A DNA stretch of 64,000 bases from Antedon mediterranea (lineage: Eukaryota > Echinodermata > Crinoidea > Comatulida > Antedonidae). The stretch spans positions 9,367,001 to 9,431,000 of the forward strand of contig NC_092674.1 in the NCBI RefSeq assembly GCF_964355755.1. The letters run 5' to 3'. Of this stretch, positions 1 to 13,059 are shown piece by piece. The stretch's first letter is position 1. The number at the start of each line of letters is the position of its first letter. The translations under genes were made by a program, and so were the position numbers. The notes beneath the pieces were generated by a model that worked only from the letters and a program-made list of their open reading frames with translations, made no database searches and had not been told where the DNA came from.

Positions 1-2045
1 ACTTGTGCAGTTGCTTGAAGCATATTTTGTGACATTGTTGGGTTCATAACTTGATTCCTTCCTTGCCAGACTCTCTGTTGTTGTTGCTGCTGTTGCTGCT
101 GCTGTTGCTGTTGCTGCTGCTGTTGTTGTAAAAGCTGTCCTCTTGCAAGCATGTTGCCATTTTGTCCGACCATAGTTTGTCTGTTGATTCCTGGCCTGAG
201 TTGAGTATTTTGACCAGCAGCCAACCTCATCATCGCTACACTCTGTCCATGTTGCTGCAATCCTTGAGTGTTTTGATCCTGATAATTAAACATAGGGTTC
301 TGTTGGTTTGCCAGAGTTTGCATCGTCTGTCCAGCCGGAGCATGAGGAACCTGCATTCCTTGAGTTGGCATATTAGCCATCCCCTGTCGGTAATCTGGTG
401 GATTCATTGAACTGGGATTTTGCCGCTGCATCAGTTGTGCTTGCTGCATACTCATTTGAGTGTTTTGGTACACAGAGTTATTCATGGTTCGTGTTTCCTC
501 GTAACGTGGTGGAGGTCTACTGTTATGATTCATTACTTGTTTCATCTGATCTTGCATGTTTTGTGTTGGCATCAACTGTTGATTGTGTTGTTGCTGCTGA
601 AATTGCATTTGTTTACTGTACTGCATCATTCGCATTTGTTGTTGTAGCTTATTTTGTCGCGACATTAGCAGCGACGATCCATTATTCAATTGTTGTTGCA
701 GCAGCTTTTTACTAGACATGTGCTGTTGATGTTGATGTGGCTGTCGTAGCATTTGTTGTGTGATTGGCATATTTGTCTGCTTGAATGGTAAGCTTGGTTT
801 CTTCTGAGTTTGCTGTTGGTTTGATAGAATATTTGGTACTGGCGGCCTAACAGGAATAGAAACATTTGGTGTACGGTCGATGCTAACCGGCATTATTGTG
901 TCTTGCTGATAATTTGGAGTGAACGGAGCAATTTTCTGTGGATCCTCAAACACTGTGCCACCAGGTCCAGTAAACACCTGTTTTGGAGCTGCTTGCCCAG
1001 GTAAAGACATATTTGCTTGCCCGGATAGGGACATATTTGCCTGCCCAGATAAGGACATATTTGTTTGCCCGGATAAGGACATATTTGGCTGCTGCTGTGG
1101 CTGCTGGAACATGCCATTCATTTGAACCTGAGGTTCAGATTTGATCATGTTATTTGTGAATCCCATTCCGGGTTTTGCATGTGATATTGACGAAAGTGGA
1201 TTTTGAAAGTTTGGTTGCCTGTGTCCTAATTGTACTTGTTCTTGTTTTGGGACTGCATTTTTATAAAGAGACGGATTTTTTGGAGAGTTACGCGACATAG
1301 TGCTCATGAATTGTTGACTCTCTGTTTTTATTGGCTGCCGAAGCATATCCTGATTTGGTTGTTGATTTGGTCTTAATTCACCTATATTTGGGAGGGCTTC
1401 ACTTGTCGGTGTCTTAACGTCAGTGGCGACGGTGTTTGGTGGTCCTTTCATATCGTACGCACCACCAGCACCATTGTTACCTTGCGGCAGGACAGTCATG
1501 CTGTCCCTTGGCATGGCATTGTTTATCTGTCCATTAATTTGTCCATTAACCTGGCCAAGTGACATGCCAGGTGAGTTAGTACTATGAATAAGAGTCTCCT
1601 GATTTTCATCCGTTTTGTTATCTCCAAATTTTGTTCCAAAACTTTCAGTCAACTCTTTTTTCCATACTTCTTCTAGTTCTTTTAGTTTTTTCTCAATTTG
1701 TTTGTACTGATCGGGATCACGAATTATGTCATTTTCAATATCCTTAAAATTAATATGGCCATCAATAAGATTTGAAACAAAACAATCGTTTCTAGAATTT
1801 GGACTGAATGACATTGGATCATTATCAGTGGCAGTTGCTAGCGTATCTTGTTGTTGACTTATCGTGACATTCACATTTGTTTTATCGTTTAGCGTGATAT
1901 CAATCGACATACTTGTGCTTGACACATTTTCTCCAGCTTTGTGATTTGGTCTTTTTGGTGGTATCTGATGGCCTTCTGGCTCTGCGTGACTATTTTCCCG
2001 TTTACGCTTATTATTTGTCGGTGTTTGTCCGGAGTTTAGCAACTT
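1..2045 (-). CDS. MAML: Mastermind-like protein, large Gln-rich exon 2 (partial, runs off the left edge)
   Basis: On the minus strand the acceptor TTTCATGTTTCAG precedes AAG TTG CTA. The frame continues in phase 0 from exon 1 and stays open for all 2045 bases, about 681 codons. The exon starts with a nuclear-localisation-like basic patch (NNKRKREN, then PPKRPNH). An acidic and hydrophobic segment follows (SNLIDGHINFKDIENDI and a charged helix KQIEKKLKELEEVWKKEL), in the region where MAMLs bind p300. The remainder is a long low-complexity stretch rich in Gln, Asn, Met and Pro. It contains four tandem copies of an eight-residue NMSLSGQA-type unit and an 18-residue polyglutamine run. KTE and KSE contexts (IKTES, IKSEP) look like SUMO-site candidates. 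The C-terminus and stop lie outside the window. With exon 1 the visible protein is at least 788 residues, in keeping with the roughly 1000-residue MAMLs. Confidence 0.88.
75..128 (-). repeat. CAG/CAA polyglutamine tract in MAML
   Basis: Eighteen consecutive glutamine codons on the minus strand, mixing CAG and CAA in an irregular order. The longest pure CAG run is three codons. Mixed codons suggest the amino-acid run is maintained rather than recently expanded. MAML proteins commonly carry such tracts. Confidence 0.95.
1005..1100 (-). repeat. 24-bp coding tandem repeat in MAML exon 2
   Basis: Four tandem units of eight codons encode N-M-S-L-[SP]-G-Q-[AT]. The period is exactly 24 bp, so the frame is preserved. 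Unit-to-unit differences are mostly third-position changes (TCC/TCT, TTA/CTA, GGG CAA/CAG), with one Ser-to-Pro change. Confidence 0.9.
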
Positions 2046-3609
2046 CTGAAACATGAAATAAACAAGAATATATAAGATAACAAAAAAGACATTTTTCACC
2101 TTTTCTTTGAAAAAAAAAAATCTATTTAATATATCGTCTTTATACAAAAATATATTTTTCTCTGTAAATAATTTGGAATGGAAAGTCAAATACAGGCATA
2201 CCAATCTTGTCAGTAATACTACAGGTATGCCATTGTATGCTTCACTAGGCACATGAATATGCAATTAGTTTAGAGGTCAAAGGTGGATTATAACCTAAAT
2301 AATAGGGATTGACTTGATACAATTTTACAGTGTACAATACACTGACAATTGTTCATGATATCAAATCTAATGTACAAGAATTAAGCATTCTAACCTAATT
2401 TACATAATTTATAGTGCCAACAAAAAATAAAAAAACAAATTTAATATTTAAAAATAGGTTTTAAAATTGACTTCATACCCCATTTGAATTAAATTTATTG
2501 ATTGCTTCTTATACCATTTATTATTCAATAAATATATTTATTTTGATATTACATTTTCTAACCACAAAAACGACCAAAATATGTTTTGTTTTTAATTCTA
2601 TTAGTATCTAAAATTAACCAATAGACCAACCATTTATTGCATTAAACAATTTATTTAGGGATTAAAATAAAAATTTGTTTAATTACAAAGGACAAGTATA
2701 TAACAGTGTGTACAGTGCTTATCCACAAAGGTTTTGTCGCTGTTACTATGTGGAAAACGTATTTAACTCTATGCTTTCACAATTTCTACATGTTTCTTTA
2801 AGTGACATCTGAATAAGAATGATATATGTGCTACATTAGGCACGGGATGCAGTAGATGAAACGCATACAGCGCAGTAAAATGTTACTAACCTAGCGAGTG
2901 GATAGAATACTAGAGGGACACATAAGAAAAACTTGATTAATAATTCCCTGTCAAATCTCCTGTACAAAGCTTTTTGAAAATACTTAGCATATTTGCAATG
3001 ATTAATGCCATAACGGTTGCTAAAGTTTTATGTTGTTAAAAACAAACAAAGCAAATGAAAAGTTATTTGAATAATTATACCATGAATAAATTAAAGATGT
3101 TTTGTCCCCCAAAAACATGAAAAATAAAGATTAATAAAATCAAACTTTGAATAGGTAATTTTGTAGTTTAACAAAGTTAATCACTTTCTTTGTTTTCACT
3201 TATATAATGACAAAATAAACGGTTAACTTCAACCAAAAACCCATTGGCTCCCAGCCAATTTGTCTATTTTTTTGCTTTAAATTACAGTTTTATCAGGTAA
3301 ATACATTTTTTCCTGATCTAATTTTAGGTCAAAGTGAATAACTATTATGTGACATTAAAATGCCATATTCAGCAAAAAAAAAAAAAAAAAAATCTTTAAT
3401 AAACTTGATCACAAGAGGGCCTTATACAAAAAACACCAACAAAGTCTTTTATAGCCAGTTTTACTTTAAATTAAATATACCAGAGTTCAGTATCAATTAA
3501 AAAAAAACATGTTTAACTGTATTTTGAAATATTTTATTATTACCGGTAATAACTTTTCTAATTTGAGTTACAATTTATTACAAAAACTCCAATTAAACAA
3601 CCAGGTCAA

Positions 3610-3800
3610 TACAATATATGATATTGCTGTCACAGTGATGTAGCCATGAGAAATAAAGTCCGGTTTTCGCAAGTAAAAGGAACAATCTCTGGGTTCAAGC
3701 CACTGGGTAATCAAAGGCCTCTGTGAAAAGGTGGTCAGGTTGAAACCTTGCCGTCCGTACTGGTGGCTATGGCCCTGTGTCATACTTCGAACAACATAAA
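3610..3800 (-). repeat. Possible degenerate tRNA-derived SINE
   Basis: On the minus strand a GGCTTGAACCCAGAG stretch resembles an RNA polymerase III B-box region (GGTTCRANNCC-like). It is embedded in a GC-richer island than its surroundings. No A-box or target duplication was established, so this is tentative. Confidence 0.3.
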
Positions 3801-5584
3801 TGATGTTGCAACACCTAATGTTTGTTTTTAATACTAATTGAAAACCTTTCCTGCTGCTAAAAATTATGATTCTCATTCATTTTTTCTGAAACTTAAGCCA
3901 TCTCCGTATATTAGGCTACGCTTTATTGTGCTTGTAGTATAACCACTGACCATGTTAATCAAATCCTAGCTGTATACACAAATCCTTTGATCTCTCTACA
4001 AGCCTAGATACTACAGACAGCTCATTTTGATTATTTATTCATACTGTACATACAGTTTCTTGCATTATTTTATCAGGTAATCATGTATAGTTGTTGTTCA
4101 ATATGTGTGATGTATGTTCCTACGATAAGTATTTTGACCGATGTCTGTCACAAACGACAATGTCAATTAGTCTTACATTCATCTGAATGATGGATATAAT
4201 ACTAAGTCAGTACTGTCTAAAGCACCTTGATTGGTCCTATCATTGATTAAGGGCTTTTCTCGCCCAGTGTCCAGCTCCATATATACAACACCCAAAATTC
4301 CCAGTTGCTTAACTTCGGCGATCTGACGAGAACCAGTTTTTCAACGTGGTACAATAAAATACTGTACTATTTCAAGATTCGTTGATCATTGTTAGAGTTA
4401 TTTTTTTATGTTTGTTCATTATTCTCTTTCTCGCAAAATAAATGAAATAATTATTTGTCAGATTTATATATTAAACAAATCTAAAAAATTATCTAAACTT
4501 TCTTCAATAATTTTGCTTAAGACAGTTTTCAAAATAACCTAAGCAAATATTTTTTCATCCTAATTTTGTAAAAATATATGATGTATACAAATAACTGATG
4601 AAACCTCAGTTTTTCACTTAAGCACTTCCTGACAATCTTGACTTAAGCAAAAGTAAAAATATGTTATGATGTTTAATTGGCAATTACGTTGTTTACAAAA
4701 TATAAAATAATCCATGTATTTTTTGTGATCTATGACTAGGGTTATTTATTACTTAATACGTAGAATAATAAGAATGTTACGTGTGCAAGTTTTTTTTTAA
4801 AGTGGGGGTAGAGGGTTAAATGCAAAACACATTCACATGAATCCTAATAGTAGTAATATACCAGTTTTTTAATTCCTTTGTAAGTAGGATAATTTCTACT
4901 ACAGTAGTAAATAATATAACTACATCAAGTCATTGTTATCATAATATATTTGCTGGTTTTCAGATCAGCCTTGTAAAACAATCACAATGATGTACATACA
5001 TGAGAGGTCACGACCCAAGTAGTGTTTGTAGTTCAAAGCTCCCCATGTTAGACTCTTGTGACCTTTCTGTACACTTTTTTTCTATTATATACAGTATTAT
5101 GCAGAAAGTTTGCTTTCCTTATAGATAGGCCTACTGTGTCATTCAGACAAATTTTATATATCCCTTAAAAACGTGTCATTCTTTTTGACATATTTAGAAG
5201 GGCATATACAATACTGTAGAAGAGTTTAAACTACTGGACTAAAAATTAGCGAGAAAGATCTAATAACACATAGCTGATGATATGTTTGATTCAAACTTTG
5301 AAGTATTTAGGCAATAATACTGTATATATGCAGACGTTAACAGAATGTGAAAATTGTTGTGTCTCCCTGCGTTGAAATAAAAGACACCTACGGTACATTC
5401 AGGGGATTTCATATTACTATTAAAGGGACACTTTGTTGGGTCCCAAAAGGTGTTCCCTTAAATTAGGTGTTCTACCGTATTGTGTAATGTTAAATCATAT
5501 ACAGTTTTATTAACATACACACACAAAATATTAAAAAACTAGCTTTGACTGGATCACTCATGACCAGAACTAGTCTTATAGAGT

Positions 5585-6650
5585 TTGCTACATCCACGGA
5601 CTACTTCCTGAGGGTTTAATTCCTTTGCCACCAGGAAAAGATTAGAAAACTAACAACTATAAATATATACAGTATATATATATATACAGTAACAGTCGAT
5701 ATTTTAAAAACAACTTTAAATCTATATATATGTATTTCATAAATGATTATTATAACCGACCTGCCAACCTATGGGTTATAAAAATCTGGTGAATTTTTAG
5801 AAGTTGTCAATAAAAACTGGAGATTTAACAAGAAATTGGGAGATTTAATAAATAACCAATACTGAAAATACTAAAAAAAAAAACAAGACAAATCAACTAA
5901 TATTTGCTGCCCTCTATCTTCTGGATAGTTAACCGTTGGTGGCGACTTGCAATTTGAAAATGGCGTTTTATTTATTTTGTCGCAAAGTTAGCAAAATATG
6001 CATACATTACACAATAACATCGATGTCAATGAAAATTATTCATAAATTGGAGTATTTTGTAAGAAATTTGTGAAACCAAAAGTATTACATTAGGGAAAAC
6101 TATGATAAAATCAGAAAAATCGGGTGAAAATCACATTAAATCGGGTGAAATGGAGATTGGCCTTAAATCATAACAAACAAACAAAAATCATATTTGGCAC
6201 GTCTGTTACCATCACTGAAACCGTTAAAATGGGGGAAAAACACAATTTTAGAAAGCCTCTCTAGTTGAGGCCTAGACCCAAGAAATAACAAAAACCAAAA
6301 TAGCCTCGTAAAAGTCTCTGCCTCTGTACCTAAAAAATAACTCTGCTGAATATTAATCTCAATAACCAACATCACAACTTTCTTTGCAACAAGGAAAAAA
6401 AACAAACCGATTATTTAAACACAGTTTAAAATTTATTTTACTCCAAATGAACTTCTTCACACCTCCTAACAACTTTCTAAGGCTTAACTTCCTTTTTGAT
6501 CAGGAAAAGAATTTAAAACAAATATAGTATAAAAATGTATTTATTCCAAGTGAACTTCATCCCACCTCCTAACAACTTCCTGAGGGAAAACTTCCTTCGC
6601 CACCAGGAAAAGAATTAGAAAATTACCAAATATAGTAAACATATTTTCTA
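5585..6650. repeat. Three copies of a local repeat with a CACCAGGAAAAGA core
   Basis: Segments near 5590-5665, 6440-6530 and 6535-6640 share a series: a CT-rich block, AACTTCCTGAGG or a close variant, CTTCCTTTGCCACCAGGAAAAGA, and an ACAAATATAGTA-like tail. The last two are tandem with a spacing of about 107 bp. The function is unknown; this is probably a dispersed repeat with a local duplication. Confidence 0.6.
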
Positions 6651-7817
6651 ATATAACTTTCAGTGTGTTATCTGAAGCTGATCCGAATCTTATCCGATTT
6701 ACATCCGCTTGTGTGACCAGTCACATGAAAATGTAAATAATAAAAAGTTATAAAAATAATTCACAAAATGACCAAACAGTACGATGTTTTGGCATTTTAA
6801 TAATATCAGTTCAATCAAGACAGTTTAATGTATATTCCAAAGTGTCCTTTAATCGACTAAATTAGCATTATCAAGTCTATGAATGAACTATAAGTTATTC
6901 AATAATATATATACATACATAATAACCAGTAATGTACTGTACTTAGCCATATGAAACTGTGAGAACACTAGGTATGGTGCTAGCCACCACATGCTGGGCT
7001 AAATTACACACAGGTCTAGGTGTGATAGGAGTAGATAGGGTGTAGGCAAGGTACAAATTTGATCAAATAACAAAATCTAAGACGTAATGTCTCTATTAGT
7101 CATACTAAAAATCTGTAGATGATTTGCTTGGCGGTAAAAGTAGCAGTGGTAGAACGCAACAAAGCAGTTTCTTCCGGTGTCATATTTTAAACAATGTGTG
7201 AAATGGACCATTTATTTGTAAAACTGTATGTAGCATTATTAGTGAATTATAGGAAAATTATACAGGTATTTAAGTTTACATTTCTTGTAAGAATAAAATG
7301 AATAGACCCATGGCAGAATATATGTGTTTACATTATATTTAAAAAAAAATAATACATTTATTTACGACCATCTCCAAAATAGAAATAAATCACAGTGATA
7401 TTTGAAAGTGAAAGCAAATATACAAACAAATTTTCCCTCATCTGAATCAATATATATTTAATTAGCAAAGATACTCACCCCAAAATGTAGTAATTACGGT
7501 CATTTTTAAACACAATAAAGGCTAGCCCTGGTCTATTTGAGCTGAAATACTACATTTAAGGGTCGATTTCTGCTGCATAGCATCGAATAAACCGTTTTCA
7601 AAAATATAATTTTTAGGCGCCAAAATGAAATGGTTAACATTAACATTACCCAAAATACAATGTGATCAAACTTTCAAGAGACTATACAGCTTCAATCTAA
7701 TAATCGTTATTTTGCGTTGTACAGTAGCTAAACCAGTTAAGTGGAATTCTAACCCTCAATTGTTGTGTTTTTAACCATTATTTTAATGCCGTTTTTTAAC
7801 TGGTTATTGAAGATTTG

Positions 7818-7864
7818 TCCTGTTTCTGCTGCCAAGAAGGTTATCTTTTGCAGCAGAAACAGGA
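7818..7864. repeat. 15-bp perfect inverted repeat (hairpin)
   Basis: TCCTGTTTCTGCTGC at 7818-7832 is perfectly complementary to GCAGCAGAAACAGGA at 7850-7864, with a 17-base spacer. It is most likely the centre of a small foldback element. Confidence 0.85.
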
Positions 7865-8159
7865 TAGGCTCGAATATTGATATAAAAGTTTTAATATTAT
7901 TATTAGTAAACATAAAAAACAATACAAACTGTATATTTTGATCTTAATTCAACATGAACGTGTAAACCAATTATATCCCTTTTAAGAAAACATGAATAAA
8001 CTGACCAATGAAATTATACATGACTCATCACTGCTCGAATTTACATTTTTAAACTAAATTTGATGCCTTAAGTTTGCATTTTTTCCATTAATTTATAATA
8101 AATGAGTTTTATCTAAACATACATCACAATGGTTAAGTAAAAAATCTCTACGTTGACAT

Positions 8160-8315
8160 GCTGCTATTTATGGACACACTCCTATTGAGGGGCCACTACT
8201 TGCTAGTGAGGGGAAATTAAACACTATGGCCAAACTTATTCAGGGGCCAACCTTTATTAAGGAGACTCTTTGCGGAGTCCCTGAAGGTGTTCCTTAATAG
8301 GGCTTTGACTGTATA
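8160..8315. mobile_element. Pogo/Tigger-like element remnant
   Basis: The segment alternates short blocks such as TTGAGGGGCC, AGTGAGGGGAA and TTCAGGGGCC. It ends with AATAGGGCTTTGACTGTATA, which on the minus strand reads TACAGTCAAAGCCC, a pogo/Tigger-type terminus next to TA. Related wording (GGGACCC..., CCTTAATAG...) recurs near 5400-5475, 42700-42800, 50890-50960 and 51830-51980, suggesting a dispersed family. A clear left terminus was not identified. Confidence 0.45.
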
Positions 8316-9770
8316 TAATTTGTTATATAATACAATTTGAGTTTACATAATTTTTATTACTGCTAACATTTTTAGCAGTAAATACATTTTTGAATGTTGA
8401 CACTGTGTCAACGAATAATGAAATGATAAACAATTGATAGTTGAACAATGACTCAAGCCGACTTAAACGCAAACAGCTTAAAAACTTGCAACAAGCAACA
8501 CATTGGCATGTACAAAGAAAACAACACTTTGTTTGAATAAATATAAAGTGAAAGAATTCTAAAAACAACAAATTTGACAAGAATCAGTAAGTTAATGACT
8601 AACTAAACACTTATTATAAACTCCTAAACATACCATTTACTAAATAAACGTTTTTATCAAGGTGTATACTGATACAGAGTTCATTGTGTTTATTTCATAA
8701 GAACCAACAATATTTCCAAGGTCCTTATTCTACAAAAAATACCATAATTTGGAAAAAAAAATCATTATATAAAAATCAGTAAATGACATTTTTCAATATG
8801 GTCATTTTGTGTGGAAATAAAAGATAAAAACGATAATGTTTGTCTCCAAAGGACATGAATTTGTGATTCTTTTTTAAATCTAACAATATCCTATCAGATT
8901 ATTTGTAGAAGAAATAGCCACGATAATTAGATGTAACTGGTTACATACTGTATTTTTAAAAAAGAAGCTTGAAGAAAAGGATAAAATATGGTGGGTGCAA
9001 ACAGTATGGTGGGTGCTACAGTAGGTGTAAACTTTAGATTTAGTGAAGCAAAACAGTTCCCAAGATATCATCTACTTAAACCTAGCACAATTACATCACA
9101 TTATTTACATATTTAAAAGCAATAAATTCACATATAACTCCCAACAAATACTGCACAAAAAGAAATGACAGTGCTACGTTGAGGTGCTCTCACTAGAGGG
9201 TGCCAAGGCGGACTGTCTCATTGACAGCTAGTATGGGTGTGCCACTAAAAATTCTTCTCTTCACATTTGAAAGGCAATGGTGGTTAATATCCAGGTAACT
9301 TAGGCACGAAATAGACTCAATAATTTGCATAAAAATTGTATTAAAATTCAGAACAAAAACGCAAAAATGGATCTATTATTTTTTAAATATTGTACTACAA
9401 AAATCAAATAAATGAACATAACATTTTAAGGAGTCAGTAATGGCTTTGTTGAATACAAACATATAAACACTGTTTTTCTATAACAAACATCATTATTACC
9501 ATAAAGGAATCTTTTACATGATACAGTATATCCACTGTAGAAATCCACCAATACACAATTAATTTATGTTGTTTAACCAACAACTTGTTCATTGTTTTTC
9601 AGGAAAAACAATCAATTGTTTAAAACTTATTAAAGTCAAAAGTACAATATGACAGTTGTAATACATTCTAATTTGACCTTTATTGACCTATGATGTCAAA
9701 AAGTAAACCAGGAAATGCTTTGTTAAGTGATGAAACTACTTATTGTTTTTGCCATTTATATAACAGTACT

Positions 9771-10498
9771 ATGGAACGCTGTTTACGCAACATTTCGATG
9801 ATATGAATTTTATGACGCGATATGTGAATGAAATGCATCGATATAAATTAAATGGTGCGATATATGAATGAAATGTTTTAAATTGAATGCTTTGAATTGA
9901 AAGTTTTGAATAAATTGTTTTGAATAAATTGTTTTGAATGAAATGTTTTGAATGAAATGTTTTGAATGAAATGTTTGAATTGAATTGAAAAGTCAAACTA
10001 TTGGTGGCGTATGTCATTCCCGCTCGCGATTTTTTTCTCAATCTTTTAGGCCTAATCTCCTTTCCACGCTGCCTTTACAAAGAATCCTAACCGACCTGGG
10101 TTCGGAAATATGTATTCCACTGTTTCAGGTCTGTTAGGATTCTCTGTAAAGGATCCATATTGATGACAGCGTGGAAAGGAGATGAGGGTACCCAGGCTTA
10201 GGCCTCTAAGAGGTTGAACAAAAATCGCGAGCGGGAATGACATACGCCGCCAATAGTTTGACTTTTCAATTCAATTCAAACATTTCATTCAAAACATTTC
10301 ATTCAAAACATTTCATTAAAAACATTTTATTCAAAACATTCAATTCAAAACATTTCATTCAAAACATTTCATTCAAAACATTCAATTCAAAGCATTCAAT
10401 TCATAATATCGCGCCATTCAATTTATATCGATGCATTTCATTCACATATCGTGTCATAAAATTCATATCATCGAAATGTTGCGTAAACGGCGTTCCAT
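9771..10498. mobile_element. 728-bp foldback element with an 8-bp target duplication (hAT-like)
   Basis: The element begins ATGGAACGCTGTTTACGCAA and ends with its near-perfect reverse complement, TTGCGTAAACGGCGTTCCAT. Complementarity continues inward almost to the centre near 10110, so nearly the whole element is two arms of about 340 bases. It is flanked on both sides by ACAGTACT (9763-9770 and 10499-10506), a perfect 8-bp target-site duplication as expected for hAT-superfamily insertion. The arms contain short repeats of GAATGAAATGTTTT type. Open frames read from the arms (for example 9769-10041 minus and 10237-10512 plus) encode near-identical peptides only because the arms are inverted copies. 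No transposase is present, so it is non-autonomous. Confidence 0.9.
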
Positions 10499-10746
10499 AC
10501 AGTACTTTATAATATTATAATATATACAGTATTCCTAATCAAATGTATTGCTGTATTTATTATGAAATTAGTTGCAAAATCTTTGTGTAAGTATGTCAAT
10601 TTTATTTACTATACAAAATATATAAAAATTACCATCATCATAATAAAAATATAAATTAAGAAAAAAAAATATGTAAATTTAAGAAAAAAATAATTAATTG
10701 CATAGATAAATCATTGCATAACCAACAAGCTTTATTTTTGTTATTA

Positions 10747-10920
10747 TAGGTTACTTTCCTTTAATTCTCGGTCTTTTAGATTTTTTTTATTAGGTTACTT
10801 TTCATTAATTCCCAGTATTTCTAGATTTTTTTTTTGTAGGTTAGTCTTCCATTAAATCCCGGTCTTTACTAGGTTTTTTTAAAGGTTACTTTCCATTAAT
10901 TCCTAGTCTTTTCAAGTAAA
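10747..10920. repeat. Tandem repeat, about 45-bp period, four imperfect copies
   Basis: Copies begin near 10747, 10792, 10837 and 10885. Each has the pattern GGTTACTTTCCATTAATTCC followed by GGTCTTT and a T-run of variable length. Variation in the T-run explains the uneven period. Confidence 0.75.
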
Positions 10921-12286
10921 GGTTGTGCTTGTTTGTGGTTATTTTTTTAAATGTTTTATATAAATAATTGTATCTTTTTTTTCATTTGTTTTAAAATACC
11001 AGATTCATTATCATATGAAAGTACTTTTGTAATGATGGCAATAAAAACTTTTAGGGGTTGTATCAATGTCAAAGGTTAATTATAGTATAATAGTGATACA
11101 ATAACTTGATGGCACCTGCCACCAGAAAATAAACATTAGTGTGTTGATCTGAGATCAAAGTCTGTAACTCTGGATCAAGGGAAGTTGACCAGACATATCC
11201 AGTACATACAGTTTCACCATTACAGGTCAAAACTGTCTACCACAGGTCAACCTTGGCTACCAGATTAGTGTGCTTGCTACCTGGCCTACCAGAAATTAAG
11301 GGAGGGATTACAGACAGGAACTCGCATCATATCCTTTTGCATTCAGAGAAAGTAAAAATAACAAGTATCTGTATATTGTCTCATGTTATATCCAACAAAA
11401 ATATCAATAAAACATTAGTAAAATTTACCATAAAAATTATTATAATTTTTAATTAATTAATTCCACAAAACTGTTAATTGTCCTCAAATTATGGATAAAA
11501 ACATCCAATTGTTTGAGGTTGTACAGTATTATTTATAGGTGTTTCCTATTCTCCTGAAAAGAAGGTATTGTATTGTAGATTAGGTTAACTTGAAATTTAA
11601 AATGTTTCAAACTCAAAGGCCATATTCAATAACACTTAAAAGTGAGATATTTCCATAAAATACTAAGTATTTCACATAAGTAAATAAATATTTTAGAAAT
11701 TCACTTAAGTTAACCATAGAAACTAATTTATATAAGTTTATGATGCAACAACAGAATTAAATGTTAGTTTTCGTTCGTTAACTTGTTTCTTTAATAGAGA
11801 TGTCCCCTGAAAAGAAGGGATTCTGTCGTTTATGTTAATTTTAAATTTCAAATTCACCAATAACACTTCAGTTTATGTTGCAACAACCGAATTAAATATT
11901 AGTAAAATATTTGATTTGTATTGAATCTGAAATAACAACTGTCTTGATCCCAGCACTGAAATGATCTTGACACTAAAGAACAATGCCTACCCCATTGTTC
12001 CGTTAAATCTATCTACCATTAGCCATTATCCTATTGAACAATATAATTTATTGATTTAGTCCTAATTGATGCTTGCCTCACACAATCAACTCGGGCTCAA
12101 CACACTTTATTCTGCAATACATTGGTTTATACTTTCTATTTAAAACTTATCTGATATAATTACCACATTTTTTGGGGGTTAATCACTCTGATTTGTAAAT
12201 AACATTAACGTCGATTAGTATTTTACATTCGGTTGAATGTGAATATAGATAACTAAAATAAAAAATTATGTTGTTTTTGTGACGAA

Positions 12287-12332
12287 CTCTCCCTGTTATC
12301 GGGTTTGTAAACAAAACCGATAACAGGGAGAG
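12287..12332. repeat. 46-bp near-perfect palindrome
   Basis: CTCTCCCTGTTATCGG at 12287-12302 is perfectly complementary to CCGATAACAGGGAGAG at 12317-12332. The intervening GTTTGTAAACAAAA also pairs apart from small bulges. It could be a tiny MITE or a recombination relic. Confidence 0.88.
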
Positions 12333-13059
12333 ACATTTTTTCAGCAAGTCAAAACATTATATTATGTATTGTGTTGAATTCAACAAACATTTTACCAAAA
12401 CAATGTGATCCAGACATGCTTATAAATTTAATAATGTTTACCCTTTGTTTCATTAATATGTTAGGCCAAATAGTTTCATGTCCCCTCGCTCCAAAAAGTT
12501 TGGGCTTTACTATTTTATTTAATTTTTGAAAAAATGGTTATATATTCATTAAAAAATATTTAAAGAATCTTTAAATTTATTTATTAAAATAAGTTTACAT
12601 TGTTGAATTTGTATAAATATTATTAAGCAGGATATGATAGGGCTGGCTCAATCTCTTATGTCTTTTTTTATGTTTCACATTTCAACATACAAAACCTTTG
12701 GCAATTGAAATCCTTTAGCAAATAAGGTAATTTATTATTTGAATGCATTTATTCTCGAACTAAGTCTTTTCTTTGTATTATAAGGAAGCTGGAATGATAA
12801 GAAATGAGATTTAAATGCTGATCCCATCTGGTTACAAGCCTGTTAGTACATCTAAGTCGGTCATTGCAAAGCGCAGGCTGATAACATAGAGGTAGTTATT
12901 ACTTATGAATAACAAGTTAGGCTGTGGATCCCTTGGGAGCAATAATTTGCATTGAATATTCGACTATGCTATCGTAATCAAACAGAGAAACACAACAAAG
13001 TGAATACCGGTCAAAATGCGCAAGTGTCAAGCAAATGCTGGCTTTCTTGAATATACATG

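Noticed and set aside
162-1125. Plus-strand and minus-strand frames overlapping MAML exon 2
   Set aside because: The low-complexity Gln codons leave other frames open (Cys/Leu/Val-rich readings). The mastermind frame is the one that joins exon 1 in phase and is open for the full 2045 bases.
3568-3876. 102-codon frame on the minus strand
   Set aside because: Lies on a possible SINE remnant with no conserved domain or splice partner.
9769-10512. Pair of similar 90-residue frames in opposite orientation
   Set aside because: They are the two arms of one foldback element, so the similarity is a result of the inverted repeat.
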